Source: Halobacteriovoraceae bacterium | GTDB taxonomy: Bacteria > Bdellovibrionota > Bacteriovoracia > Bacteriovoracales > Bacteriovoracaceae | Assembly: GCA_002711995.1 (NCBI GenBank) | Contig: PASN01000007.1 | Coordinates: forward strand, 56,790 to 120,789 | DNA length: 64,000 nucleotides | Direction: 5' to 3' | Shown: positions 1-8,506 of the stretch, in pieces | Layout: each line of letters starts with the position of its first letter | How positions within the stretch are numbered: the first letter of the stretch is position 1 | Position numbers and translations under genes: made by a program | Notes under the pieces: model-generated | Told to the model about the DNA's origin: nothing | What the model saw: only the letters and a program-made list of their open reading frames with translations | Database searches by the model: none

Positions 1-2395
1 TCGTTTTATATTTGCTTGCCCTTGCCGTTGCCAGCGCCTTTGCCTTGTCAATGAGGTCTAAGACAAGTTGCTTGGGTAGAGCTTCTCCCAGCTGTTCTCT
101 TTTGCTGGCCTCAAGAGGGGATGAGACGGCATCAATATGCTTTTTAGGGAATTTTTTTGTGCAGTCCAACCCTTGAGCGTTCACAAGAACACGAATCGGG
201 GTGATCGGAAAGAATTGTTCGATGTCATTGTAATATTTCTGTTTTGGTTCGGCCTTAAAGATAAGTTCAAAGAAGACGTTTTCACCCAATGATTCATTGT
301 GAGTTACAGCGCAAACGTTTCCGAGTTCTCCCTCGGTAAATAGCTCTATTGTTGACTGGGTCAAAGGATGCTCAAAACTCATAAATTTTAATTCATCGCG
401 CTTAATGGCGAGCTTTCTATTGGCCGTATAGCTTATTCCCTCTGAAGGAAGGTTTGGGTAGCTAGGAAGAAGCATGTTGTCTGCTGGACGAATAAAATAA
501 ACATCCTGGGACAAATCCTCAATATCAACGCCCACAATATTGAAGGCCTTCTCCAGATAGGATTGCAAATCTCTTTTTTTGTGAAACTGCTCTATGCTCT
601 CGACGACTTTTTCAACATTGCTTTGCTTGTAGGAGTGAGCATCAAGAAAGGCGTTTTTTCCACTTTCGATATTGTCTTGGTACTGCCCGTAGTCTCTAGC
701 AAGCTCTTCAAGCTTTTCCAGTGAGAGAGTTTTCTGAGCTTGGTGAATCTCATCAAGTCGGTCTTCGTAAAACTCCACTACACCCGTAGGAAAACGCTCA
801 AACAGTTGAAAAGCTTCATTGTACAGTTTGAATAAATTCTCTTCTATGCTTTTAGCAACATATGGCAAATGAATGGATATCTCGTTCTTTTGACCAATCC
901 TGTCCAAGCGTCCAATTCTTTGCAGAAGAAGTTGAGGGTGGGTAGGCAAGTCTAGAAGAAAGAGCTCGCTTGCAAACTCAAAATTTCGTCCTTCACTGCC
1001 AGACTCAGCGCTGATTAATACCCTTGCGCCGTCGGGGTCGGCAAAGTAGGCCGCCTGTCTGTCCCGCTCCAGGAGGGACTGCTCTCCATGAAAAAGAGCA
1101 CTTTTAACATTCATAGTCTCTGATAGTCTTTTTTGAACCTGGACTGCAAGCTTTCTACTCTTTCCGATGGCCAGGACTTTCGCCTCAGGCTTTTCGATTA
1201 ACAGTCTTGCAAGCTCTTCAACTTTAGCGGCGATAACTTTGCTGTCACTAGGCCTTTCTATATTAAGAGCTTGAGCGAACAATTTTTTTGTTGGAAAAAG
1301 GTTTTGTTGTTTTTCTAGATTCTTTCGTCTGTTTCGGAAATAATCTCTTTCATAGTTGTATTGCTCTAACAGCTCACTGGTAGGGGAGCTCTCGATGTAG
1401 CGCTTTTCACTTTCTTTATACTCATCAAAGGAAGTGTACTTTTCTGGGTTTAGCACTTTCAACAATTCAAAGAAGTTTTCCTCGCCAAGTGCCTCCGGCG
1501 TCGCACTCAGATACAGTGCATGGATGGACTTAAGGGTTACCTCTTTTAGAAGATTGAACTCTGGGGAGTCTTTTTTATATCTGTGAGCTTCGTCTGCGAT
1601 GACAAGGTCCCAGTCTTTTGACTCAATGATATTTCTGGCAGACTCATCCTCCAATATGTGGGAAGCGGTGGTTATAATGAAGTCATCATTTTCCACCTTG
1701 CTGGAAAGTTCCACTTCATCACCTGCGCCAAGGGTTTTAAAAAGAAAATTAAACTTTTTGTAAAGCTCCACAAACCATTGGTATTGAAGACTTGCTGGCA
1801 CTATTATGAGGATCGTCTTAACTAGCTTTTTCTCGTAAAGGCTTTTGGCCAAAACTCCCGCTTCAATGGTTTTCCCAAGGCCGACCTCGTCTGCAAGCGC
1901 CAGTCTTATCCTAGATTTCTTGGAAACGTCCGAAAATATGGAAACTTGATGGCCAATAAGGTTTATTCGTGAACCTTCCAGTCCCTTTCCTGGGTACTCT
2001 TGAAGAGCTCTTTTCAATACCAAGCTTTCATAGCGAAAATTAAAAAGCTCGGGGGAGTCAAAGTCGCCGGCAAAAAGTCTTTCTTGAGGCTTTATTAAAC
2101 TGACTGAGCTTTCAAGTTGGGTTTCAGGTAGAACGCCCTCGTCCCCTATATAAAATATCACGCCATTTTGTTCTTTAAGCTCTCGAACTTCAAATTCAGT
2201 TCCGTCTTCGCCTTTGACTATTTCACCAACTTGGAACGTCAATCTTTGAAGGGGAGCACTTTTTTTGTTGTAAGCTCTCGACTCTTCTGCTGCTGGGAAA
2301 TATAGATTGACCAACCTGTCGTCTACAGCTTCGACTATGGCAAGTCCTAACTCGGGTTCGGTTTTGCTAAACCATCTTTGACCTATTGAAAACAT
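1..2395 (-). CDS. rapA: RapA-like SNF2 helicase, C-terminus cut by window edge
   Basis: I translated this minus-strand frame by hand. It begins MFSIGQRWFSKTEPELG and stays open to base 1, so about 798 codons are visible and the C-terminus lies outside. It shows an N-terminal Tudor/KOW-like region, then a SNF2 ATPase core: Walker A LADEVGLGKTIEAG near residue 168, Walker B DEAH near residue 268, SATPE (motif III) and the motif VI arginine-finger segment RIGRLDRIGQK. This order and spacing match RapA (HepA), the RNA polymerase-associated ATPase that recycles stalled or post-termination polymerase by remodelling nucleic acid contacts. That role is known for the E. coli family and inferred here. 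The start ATG (2393-2395) lies 51 nt downstream of the gluQ stop on the same strand, so the two may be co-transcribed. Identification is confident; only the missing C-terminal domain is untested. Confidence 0.9.
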   Translation of the reverse strand, partial: MFSIGQRWFSKTEPELGLAIVEAVDDRLVNLYFPAAEESRAYNKKSAPLQRLTFQVGEIVKGEDGTEFEVRELKEQNGVIFYIGDEGVLPETQLESSVSLIKPQERLFAGDFDSPELFNFRYESLVLKRALQEYPGKGLEGSRINLIGHQVSIFSDVSKKSRIRLALADEVGLGKTIEAGVLAKSLYEKKLVKTILIIVPASLQYQWFVELYKKFNFLFKTLGAGDEVELSSKVENDDFIITTASHILEDESARNIIESKDWDLVIADEAHRYKKDSPEFNLLKEVTLKSIHALYLSATPEALGEENFFELLKVLNPEKYTSFDEYKESEKRYIESSPTSELLEQYNYERDYFRNRRKNLEKQQNLFPTKKLFAQALNIERPSDSKVIAAKVEELARLLIEKPEAKVLAIGKSRKLAVQVQKRLSETMNVKSALFHGEQSLLERDRQAAYFADPDGARVLISAESGSEGRNFEFASELFLLDLPTHPQLLLQRIGRLDRIGQKNEISIHLPYVAKSIEENLFKLYNEAFQLFERFPTGVVEFYEDRLDEIHQAQKTLSLEKLEELARDYGQYQDNIESGKNAFLDAHSYKQSNVEKVVESIEQFHKKRDLQSYLEKAFNIVGVDIEDLSQDVYFIRPADNMLLPSYPNLPSEGISYTANRKLAIKRDELKFMSFEHPLTQSTIELFTEGELGNVCAVTHNESLGENVFFELIFKAEPKQKYYNDIEQFFPITPIRVLVNAQGLDCTKKFPKKHIDAVSSPLEASKREQLGEALPKQLVLDLIDKAKALATARASKYKT

Positions 2396-2446
2396 CGTTT
2401 GAGTTTAGGCCTAAGTCGGAAAAAGTTCAATGCGCAATTTACAAAA

Positions 2447-3325
2447 TCACAGGGAAAAAGGAGGCTTTATACGCAAAAGCTCGGAGAGCTTTCCATCGAA
2501 GCCTTTTTCAAGTCCGAAAAAGTCGGAATATTCCCGAAGAATATGTGCCGGATCAATGCATTTCTCTCTCATTCTCTTTAAATGAAGTTCATTGACTCCT
2601 GTCATGGTTCCTTTGGAGATCTTCTGTCCTGTTTTATCTTTTACAAGAGGGTGGTGGATGAACTTCGCTTTATCAAGATGTTGCATGCCAAGTATTCTGG
2701 CCAGATAGATCTGGGCGGCGCTGGATTCAATCAAGTCCTGTCCTCGAACTATTAAATTTACGCCCATGTCTAAGTCATCCAACACACTTGTAAGTTGATA
2801 TGAAGGCACACCATCCTTTCTCCATACAACAAAATTGCCCATTTGGCCTGCAAGATCAATTTTGCTTTGTTCCACCTCTATTGTAGTCTCGCCAATTAGT
2901 TTGACTCTCTTAGAGCAGAGGTTTTTCTTAAACTCAATACGCTTGGATTCACATGTGCCTGGATAGAGTCCGTTCAAACTGTTGGCAACTTCCTTTCTCG
3001 TGCATTCACATTAGAAAAAGAGGTTAGGGTCGCATATTTCATCAAAATAGCGATCAAGCTTTTTTGTTTGGGAGTGGTTGTTTTTAAAGTCCTGGACGTC
3101 TTTAGGGCCTTTGTCCCATTCAATTCCAAGCCAATCCAGCCCGTAAAAAATGTCATCTAAAAACTCATCCCGACATCTTGTAAAGTCTGCGTCGTCGATC
3201 CTTAGATGAATCTTGGCATTGTTGTGTTTGGCCACCCACCAGGTGAGAATGAAATTAAGCGCGTTTCCAACATGGAGGTATCCACTGGGGGTGGGGGCTA
3301 TTCTAGTTGCTAGTGATTTAGACAT
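2447..3325 (-). pseudogene. gluQ: Glutamyl-Q tRNA(Asp) synthetase interrupted by one in-frame TAA
   Basis: GluQ attaches glutamate to queuosine in the anticodon of tRNA(Asp). The reading frame begins MSKSLATRIAPTPSGYLHVG, with HIGH-like GYLHVGNA, and ends RIKPPFSL. KMSKS-like KTGQKISKGT sits in the second half. At codon 105 (3011-3013) there is a TAA stop, and the frame then continues without shift as CECTRKEVANSLNGLYPGTC. That segment reproduces the GluQ zinc motif C-x-C-x12-Y-x3-C exactly. In E. coli GluQ the residue before the first cysteine is tyrosine, so TAA is one base from the expected TAT or TAC. The remaining 187 codons look intact. I call it a pseudogene, but a sequencing error, a polymorphism or readthrough cannot be excluded. 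A downstream TTG at 2975-2977 could restart only a fragment lacking the active-site HIGH motif. Confidence 0.85.
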
Positions 3326-3360
3326 GTTTTCATGCTATCTCTCAATGGCCTCTTTGCCAA

Positions 3361-4380
3361 TTATTGACTCCTAAGATAGGCCTCATAGATACATGCGTCT
3401 ATCCGGGTTCTCCAATCTTTGATCTTTCTGCATTTGAATGGGCCGACCTTTGGTTTTTCTCTGTACTGCATGTTTACTTGAAACTGACCGTGCTCGTCGA
3501 CGCCTGGGAATATATTTAAACCTTTTAAGTAGTCAGGCCTGTTGTGATAGTTTGCCGCAAGCTTGGTAATTAAATGCCCAGCGATTGCCCCGTAAAACAC
3601 ATCACTTCCCCAGTGCTTATTGTCATACATTCTTGCATAGGCCGCAAAGGCTGCCATGCCGTAGGCTATATAGGGCACTGCCTTGTTCTTTTTGCCGTAA
3701 ACCTCAGCAATAGCTGTGGCCAAAGAGAACGCTGAAGAAGTGTGTCCTGAGAAGAATGAGTGTTCACCCTTGTGTCCAAATTCATAAGGGCCTTCACCTC
3801 TGTTGGGACGTTTTCTTCCTGTGGTGTACTTAACTAATTGGGTCACAGCTCCCGTTGCAAGACCACCTGTAATGGCTATCAGGCCGGCCCTTTTGAGCTT
3901 TCCATTCTCCAGAGTAGCTCCTAGGAAGTAGGTTCCTGCCGCCACAACAGGAATAGAGTTCTTAACAAACTCATTTATGAAATCGGCCGCCTCTTGAATG
4001 TTTTCATCTTTTGTCTCTTGAACCCAATCCAAGATCTCTTGGTCATTTTTAAAAATTACCAACCCTAAGCTTGTCGTTGCCGCGAATACTGCAAGATTCT
4101 TTTTGTTTATATCCAAAGGGATAAATCTGGAATTGGAAGGTTTTACAGTTTTTCTGATTTCTTCCACTGTGTAATAGTCTTCCGGATTAAGTGCCACTCG
4201 TAGATCCACACCTTCTAAATATTTGTCATAAGCAACTTGAGCTCGAGTTCTATAATCATACTGAGAATCCTCATCCTTGACTCTGTAGTAGTCCATTGGA
4301 TCAACATCATTAAAATTAAAGTCCTCCTGTCCAAAGGCGTTGCCGAGCACAGATGCAATAATAAGAATGAAAACAAACAT
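3361..4380 (-). CDS. PAP2-family phosphatase with signal peptide
   Basis: The 339-aa product starts with a hydrophobic export signal (MFVFILIIASVLGNAFG) and carries the three motifs of the PAP2 / type 2 phosphatidic acid phosphatase family: K184-x6-R191-P192 (KYTTGRKRP), S211-G212-H213 (FFSGHTSSAF) and R250-x5-H256-x3-D260 (ARMYDNKHWGSD). These residues form the vanadate-haloperoxidase-like phosphotransfer site, in which the last histidine is the nucleophile. Substrates in the family include lipid phosphates, undecaprenyl pyrophosphate and soluble phosphomonoesters. The long N-terminal region (about 140 residues) before the core, together with few strong membrane spans, suggests a periplasmic or membrane-associated enzyme. 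The precise substrate is unknown. It is divergent from the antiporter pair that starts 205 nt away. Confidence 0.85.
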   Translation of the reverse strand: MFVFILIIASVLGNAFGQEDFNFNDVDPMDYYRVKDEDSQYDYRTRAQVAYDKYLEGVDLRVALNPEDYYTVEEIRKTVKPSNSRFIPLDINKKNLAVFAATTSLGLVIFKNDQEILDWVQETKDENIQEAADFINEFVKNSIPVVAAGTYFLGATLENGKLKRAGLIAITGGLATGAVTQLVKYTTGRKRPNRGEGPYEFGHKGEHSFFSGHTSSAFSLATAIAEVYGKKNKAVPYIAYGMAAFAAYARMYDNKHWGSDVFYGAIAGHLITKLAANYHNRPDYLKGLNIFPGVDEHGQFQVNMQYREKPKVGPFKCRKIKDWRTRIDACIYEAYLRSQ

Positions 4381-4585
4381 AAGCTTTTCCTAATCTTTAA
4401 TAATTCAAATAGGTATATTGAAGGTTATTTAGCGCTGAGCTGCGTCATCCTCCACTCATGTGAAATTTATTTAGAGTTGCCCGTGAAAAGTTTAGGTGGC
4501 TAAGTGTTCAAAAAATATAAAACCAGGTGTAATTCTTTGGTTCTCTTTGGTAAAACTTTAGTTGGCCTAAGAGTGGGAGAGATAA

Positions 4586-6244
4586 ATGTGGAACATGATT
4601 ACTTTGCAAACAATTGGCGTAATGATCGTTTGCGCGAGTGTCGGCATTCTACTAACTCGTAAATTAAAACTGCCTCATATCGTTCTTTACATAATAACTG
4701 GGCTGGCCCTTGGGCAGGCCGAGGTGGCGCTTCTTGATAAAGAGTTTTTAAAAGAAAGTCTTGGGGCGGTGAGAGTGATTTCCGAGGCCGGAATCGCGCT
4801 TCTTCTCTTCCTAGTAGGAATGGAGCTTAGTCTTTCCAAGATTAAGGATATAGGCAATGACGCTGTGGTGGCAGGTCTTTGGCAAGTTGGACTCAGTGTT
4901 ATATTGGGGTTTGGCATTTCTTTTTTGGCCGGGTTTGAAGTTATACCTTCAATAATACTTTCTGTTGCTATGACATTTAGCTCCACCGTAATTGTGGTTA
5001 AGCTTTTGGGTGAGAAGAAACACTTGGACGCTCTCTATGGCAGAATCTCCATAGGGGTTTTATTGGTCCAAGACCTAGTGGTTATACTGTTCCTGACGGA
5101 GTTGTCAGCACTCGGAACGGGAGCTGATCACGATTGGCGCACAGTTCTTGCTCAACTTGCAAAAGCAATGGCCGGGGTTGCTGGACTGGCGGCCATCGCC
5201 TGGCTTGTTGCAAAAAAATTCCTACAAAGACTGATGGAGTGGGCATCATCCTCTACTGAACTGCTATTGATATGGAGTCTTACTTGGTGCTTTGTGGTGG
5301 TGGCAGGGGCCCATGCATTTCATCTATCCCACGAAATTGGCGCTTTCCTGGCCGGAATAAGCCTTGCGCAATTGCCTCTGTCGAACAGTCTTAAACAAAG
5401 AGTTCATCCGCTAATGAATTTTTTTGTGGGGATATTCTTCATTGCTTTGGGAATGGAGATTGACTTGGGAACGGCCTTGGCCTCTTGGAAAATGGCACTG
5501 GTTTTTACGGTCTTTGTCATTCTTGGCAAGATTTTGATCTTCTTCACTGTATTTAGCAGACAAGGCTTTAACGAAAGAACTTCTTTTGTAGCGGCGTTAA
5601 CTCTTTCTCAAATAAGTGAATTTTCTTTTCTTTTTGCAGCTTTGGCCTTGAAGAACGAGTTGATTGACGAGACCATCGTGGCGGTGGTCGCCTTTACTGG
5701 TGTGGCCACATTCATCTCAAGTTCGTTTTTAATATCCTATAATGAGAGGATTTATTTTTGGTTTAAAAATAAAGGTCTTTTAAAGTTTATGAACGCTTCT
5801 CAAACCAAATCAAAAGATGAATATCCTTCAACAAAGAGAAGCGGGCATATTTTAGTGATTGGAATGAATTCTCTGGGGCGGGAAATTTGTAGAAGACTAT
5901 GCGCCCTTGGCCATAATGTTCTTGCATTGGATAGCGATCCCAAAAAACTTAGAGGGCTGCCTTGTGACACCTTGATTGGGAGCGCTGATTACACCTCCAT
6001 CTTGGAAGAGGCAAGCTTTGAACACGCACGCCTAGTTGTAACCACTTTGAGAATCGAGGATGTAAACAATTCTTTGGTTTATCAATGTAAAAAAATGGGC
6101 GTTCCAGTTGCGGCACACGGTTTTGACAGCACGGTCATTCCTGATCTGAAGGAACTGGAGACGGACTATATCATAGATAGTAAGTCATCCTGGCTTAATA
6201 AGCTTTTTATTAAGTTAGAAGAGCACGGGGTGAAGCTGACATGA
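4586..6244 (+). CDS. CPA2 cation/proton antiporter with TrkA-N domain (KefB/C-like)
   Basis: The 552-aa integral membrane protein has about 12 hydrophobic segments over residues 1-385. They are followed by a soluble Rossmann domain beginning HILVIGMNSLGREIC (about residue 420), which is the TrkA-N/RCK nucleotide-binding module of KefB/KefC-type transporters. The FSSTVIVVKLL segment is typical of CPA2 exchangers. Such proteins exchange K+ or Na+ for H+ across the inner membrane, with gating by nucleotides. The ATG at 4586 has GGGAG in front of it. The stop overlaps the start of the next antiporter gene by 4 nt (ATGA), so the two are translationally coupled and may form a hetero-oligomer; the coupling is visible, the complex is inferred. 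Confidence 0.88.
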   Translation: MWNMITLQTIGVMIVCASVGILLTRKLKLPHIVLYIITGLALGQAEVALLDKEFLKESLGAVRVISEAGIALLLFLVGMELSLSKIKDIGNDAVVAGLWQVGLSVILGFGISFLAGFEVIPSIILSVAMTFSSTVIVVKLLGEKKHLDALYGRISIGVLLVQDLVVILFLTELSALGTGADHDWRTVLAQLAKAMAGVAGLAAIAWLVAKKFLQRLMEWASSSTELLLIWSLTWCFVVVAGAHAFHLSHEIGAFLAGISLAQLPLSNSLKQRVHPLMNFFVGIFFIALGMEIDLGTALASWKMALVFTVFVILGKILIFFTVFSRQGFNERTSFVAALTLSQISEFSFLFAALALKNELIDETIVAVVAFTGVATFISSSFLISYNERIYFWFKNKGLLKFMNASQTKSKDEYPSTKRSGHILVIGMNSLGREICRRLCALGHNVLALDSDPKKLRGLPCDTLIGSADYTSILEEASFEHARLVVTTLRIEDVNNSLVYQCKKMGVPVAAHGFDSTVIPDLKELETDYIIDSKSSWLNKLFIKLEEHGVKLT

Positions 6245-7815
6245 TGGAGATTTTATACATTCTTTTGGCCGCTTCAATTGGACTTGGGATTTCTAAACTT
6301 TTAAAGATCCCAAGTGTCCCTATGCTCATTCTTGCTGGCGGGGGACTTGATTACCTCAATGCTCCCATCGATGGAGACCTGGCCAGAGACGCTCTTCTGC
6401 TAGGGCTCATATTTTTAGTTTTTCTTTCAGGTACCTCCCTAAACCCATGGAGGATTGGAGAGCGCACTAAGCTTGCGTTCTTTATTGGCGCCGCGCAGTT
6501 TATGCTCATAGGACTCATTTCTTTTTTTGTTTGCGCCTATATGGGCTTTACTTTAATGGAGAGTTTTTATTTATCCCTAGCTTTGTCTTCCAGTTCAACA
6601 TTGGTGGTAATAAAACTTCTTCAATCTAGAGGTGAGATGTTCGAGCCCTTTGGGCGGATGATGGTTGGGGCCCTTCTTGTTCAAGACCTTCTCATGATGA
6701 TTGTAATTTCTGTCCTTGAACGCTTTGATTTTGGCGCCATGGATATGGTGATCGCAGGAGTTTTGGTTTGCGTCTTATCCTTGCTTGCTTTAATTTTTAA
6801 AAAATGGATCATACCTTGGCTTCTAGTCAGGGATGATGTTGATGAAGAGCAGCAACTTCTCATCGCGGTCGGAATCCTGTTTTTCTTTATGGGAGTTTCA
6901 CACTTGTTTAACCTTCCATTTGTCGCCGGCGCCTTTGTGGCAGGCATCTCTTTATCATCGTTCCCTGTGAATGGGGCCCTCAAAGGACAGTTTGCATCGC
7001 TGAATAACTTCTTTAATGCCGTCTTCTTTGTGACTCTTGGTTTCTTTGTGGAGTTGCCGCCTGCTGAAATGTTTAACTCCGTTTTTGTTTTTTGCGCATT
7101 GATCATAGTCCTAACTCCCGCTCTCACATTAAGTGTCGCTGCATTTGCAGATATGCCATTTAGAACAGGCATAGAGAGCGGATTGCTGCTTGCTCAAACG
7201 AGCGAGTTCTCTATTGTGCTGGCGCTTATTGGCATGAGCAATGGACACCTAAGCTCTGACCACTTGGGGATGATTACCTTTATGACCGTCGTTACAATGA
7301 CGTTGACTCCATTTTTAGCAAACGAAAAGGTGGCCTCTTGGTCAATGCTTGCACTTGCAGCGCTTAGCAGAAAGAAAGACGGGCCTTTAGTTTACAGTGG
7401 GCATTTTATATTTTTTGGTTGCGGAGAGAGCGCCATGGTGGCTGTTGAAAAACTTCTTGAAAAGGGCGAACAGGTCGTTGTCATTGACGATGATATAGGC
7501 GTTGTCCGCGGGTTAAAAGAGAGGGGAGTCGAAGCAATTCTAGGCAACGGAAGAGACACTACTGTAATGAGCCGGGCAAACCTCTCTGGAGCTAGAATGG
7601 CCATTTCGTCCATGCGAAAATTTAGCGATAACCTTGCTGTTGTGCAATTTGCCAAAGATACGCCTTTTGTAGTGAGAGTTTTTGACCAGGAAGAGGCCGA
7701 CATTTTTAAAAGGCTTGGGGCTCAACCCATACCAGCAACCGACGCAGCGAGCTCTGACTTTCTAGAGTGGGTTCAGTCAAATATGAAAGTTCCAACTAAT
7801 CAACTGGATAGTTAA
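6241..7815 (+). CDS. Second CPA2 cation/proton antiporter with short TrkA-N domain
   Basis: The 524-aa membrane protein is a divergent paralogue of the preceding gene, with the same architecture: about 12 transmembrane segments, the CPA2 signature SSSSTLVVIKLLQS, and a C-terminal Rossmann segment HFIFFGCGESAMVAVEKL starting near residue 386. That domain runs to roughly residue 515, somewhat shorter than full RCK domains. Its start overlaps the stop of the first antiporter (ATGA), which argues for one operon and matched expression. Tandem, non-identical CPA2 genes could encode two subunits of one transporter or two exchangers of different ion preference; the sequence does not decide. The 3' end overlaps the convergent VanX-like gene by 20 nt. 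Confidence 0.87.
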   Translation: MMEILYILLAASIGLGISKLLKIPSVPMLILAGGGLDYLNAPIDGDLARDALLLGLIFLVFLSGTSLNPWRIGERTKLAFFIGAAQFMLIGLISFFVCAYMGFTLMESFYLSLALSSSSTLVVIKLLQSRGEMFEPFGRMMVGALLVQDLLMMIVISVLERFDFGAMDMVIAGVLVCVLSLLALIFKKWIIPWLLVRDDVDEEQQLLIAVGILFFFMGVSHLFNLPFVAGAFVAGISLSSFPVNGALKGQFASLNNFFNAVFFVTLGFFVELPPAEMFNSVFVFCALIIVLTPALTLSVAAFADMPFRTGIESGLLLAQTSEFSIVLALIGMSNGHLSSDHLGMITFMTVVTMTLTPFLANEKVASWSMLALAALSRKKDGPLVYSGHFIFFGCGESAMVAVEKLLEKGEQVVVIDDDIGVVRGLKERGVEAILGNGRDTTVMSRANLSGARMAISSMRKFSDNLAVVQFAKDTPFVVRVFDQEEADIFKRLGAQPIPATDAASSDFLEWVQSNMKVPTNQLDS

Positions 7816-8434
7816 AGTAGCGATCAGGGAAAGGCTCATTTCTGAGTGTGTAGTGCCACCACTCTTTGGAATAGTTTTTGAAACCAGAGCTTTCCATAAT
7901 AGATTTTAATTTTAAGCGATTTTTATGGGCCTTGGTTCCCTTTAATGCCATGGTTGCACTTTTTGGATCAAAGAAGTCAAATGGTGTTCCCATATCCAGC
8001 TCCACCCAATCTCCGCTCACTTTTCTAACAAGTGTAAGATCAACTGTAGAGCCGCGACTATGGCCAGACTTACTTGCAATATAACCTCTTTTAAAAAGAG
8101 TATCTTTTGACTCTCTTGGATAATAGTCCTTTTTAGTTTTAAGATCATTTAAATCACGGGCCCACCTTACAAAGTGGTTAACGGCCTTCTGCGGCCTATA
8201 GCAATCAAAGACTTTGAGGGATAGCTCTTGCTTCTTTGCTAGCTTCTGCGCTGCTTTTAGGGCGTTGTGGGCTTTTTTGGAAAGCAGACATCTATTTGCA
8301 TGATAGCCATCTATTTTTTCACCCACAAAGTTATTGTCGCTAAAGTACCTGGCCTCGACCACAATATCGGTTTCCAGAGGAATCAGCTCTTCAGAGAAGG
8401 CCGATAAACAAAATAAAGCTAATAGTATCCACAT
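7796..8434 (-). CDS. D-Ala-D-Ala dipeptidase, VanX/DdpX family (M15D), exported
   Basis: The frame carries the zinc-peptidase M15D signature: SGHSRGSTVDLTL (S-x-H-x-x-G-x-x-x-D, two zinc ligands) and KEWWHYTL (catalytic Glu and third zinc ligand His), as in VanX and DdpX. These enzymes hydrolyse D-alanyl-D-alanine; periplasmic family members recycle peptidoglycan-derived dipeptide. I place the start at the internal ATG at 8432-8434, because the protein then begins MWILLALFCLSAFSEE, a clean signal peptide. An upstream in-frame ATG at 8486-8488 would bury this signal 18 residues inside. Neither start has a strong ribosome binding site. No van regulatory genes are nearby, so a housekeeping cell-wall role is more likely than glycopeptide resistance. 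Confidence 0.82.
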   Translation of the reverse strand: MWILLALFCLSAFSEELIPLETDIVVEARYFSDNNFVGEKIDGYHANRCLLSKKAHNALKAAQKLAKKQELSLKVFDCYRPQKAVNHFVRWARDLNDLKTKKDYYPRESKDTLFKRGYIASKSGHSRGSTVDLTLVRKVSGDWVELDMGTPFDFFDPKSATMALKGTKAHKNRLKLKSIMESSGFKNYSKEWWHYTLRNEPFPDRYFNYPVD

Positions 8435-8506
8435 GGCATTAGTATAGAAGCGCTTTTCTTTGTTTTCAATATTGATACCTCGGGTCATAGATGCTATTTT
8501 ACGCTC

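Noticed and set aside
2386..2595. 69-aa plus-strand frame over gluQ 3' end
   Set aside because: Overlaps gluQ and the rapA start antisense; the 51-nt gap between them holds only a TAGGCCTA palindrome.
6681..7172. 163-aa frame antisense to the second antiporter
   Set aside because: Composition (Thr/Lys-rich) is that of the reverse strand of a membrane protein gene; no initiation signal.
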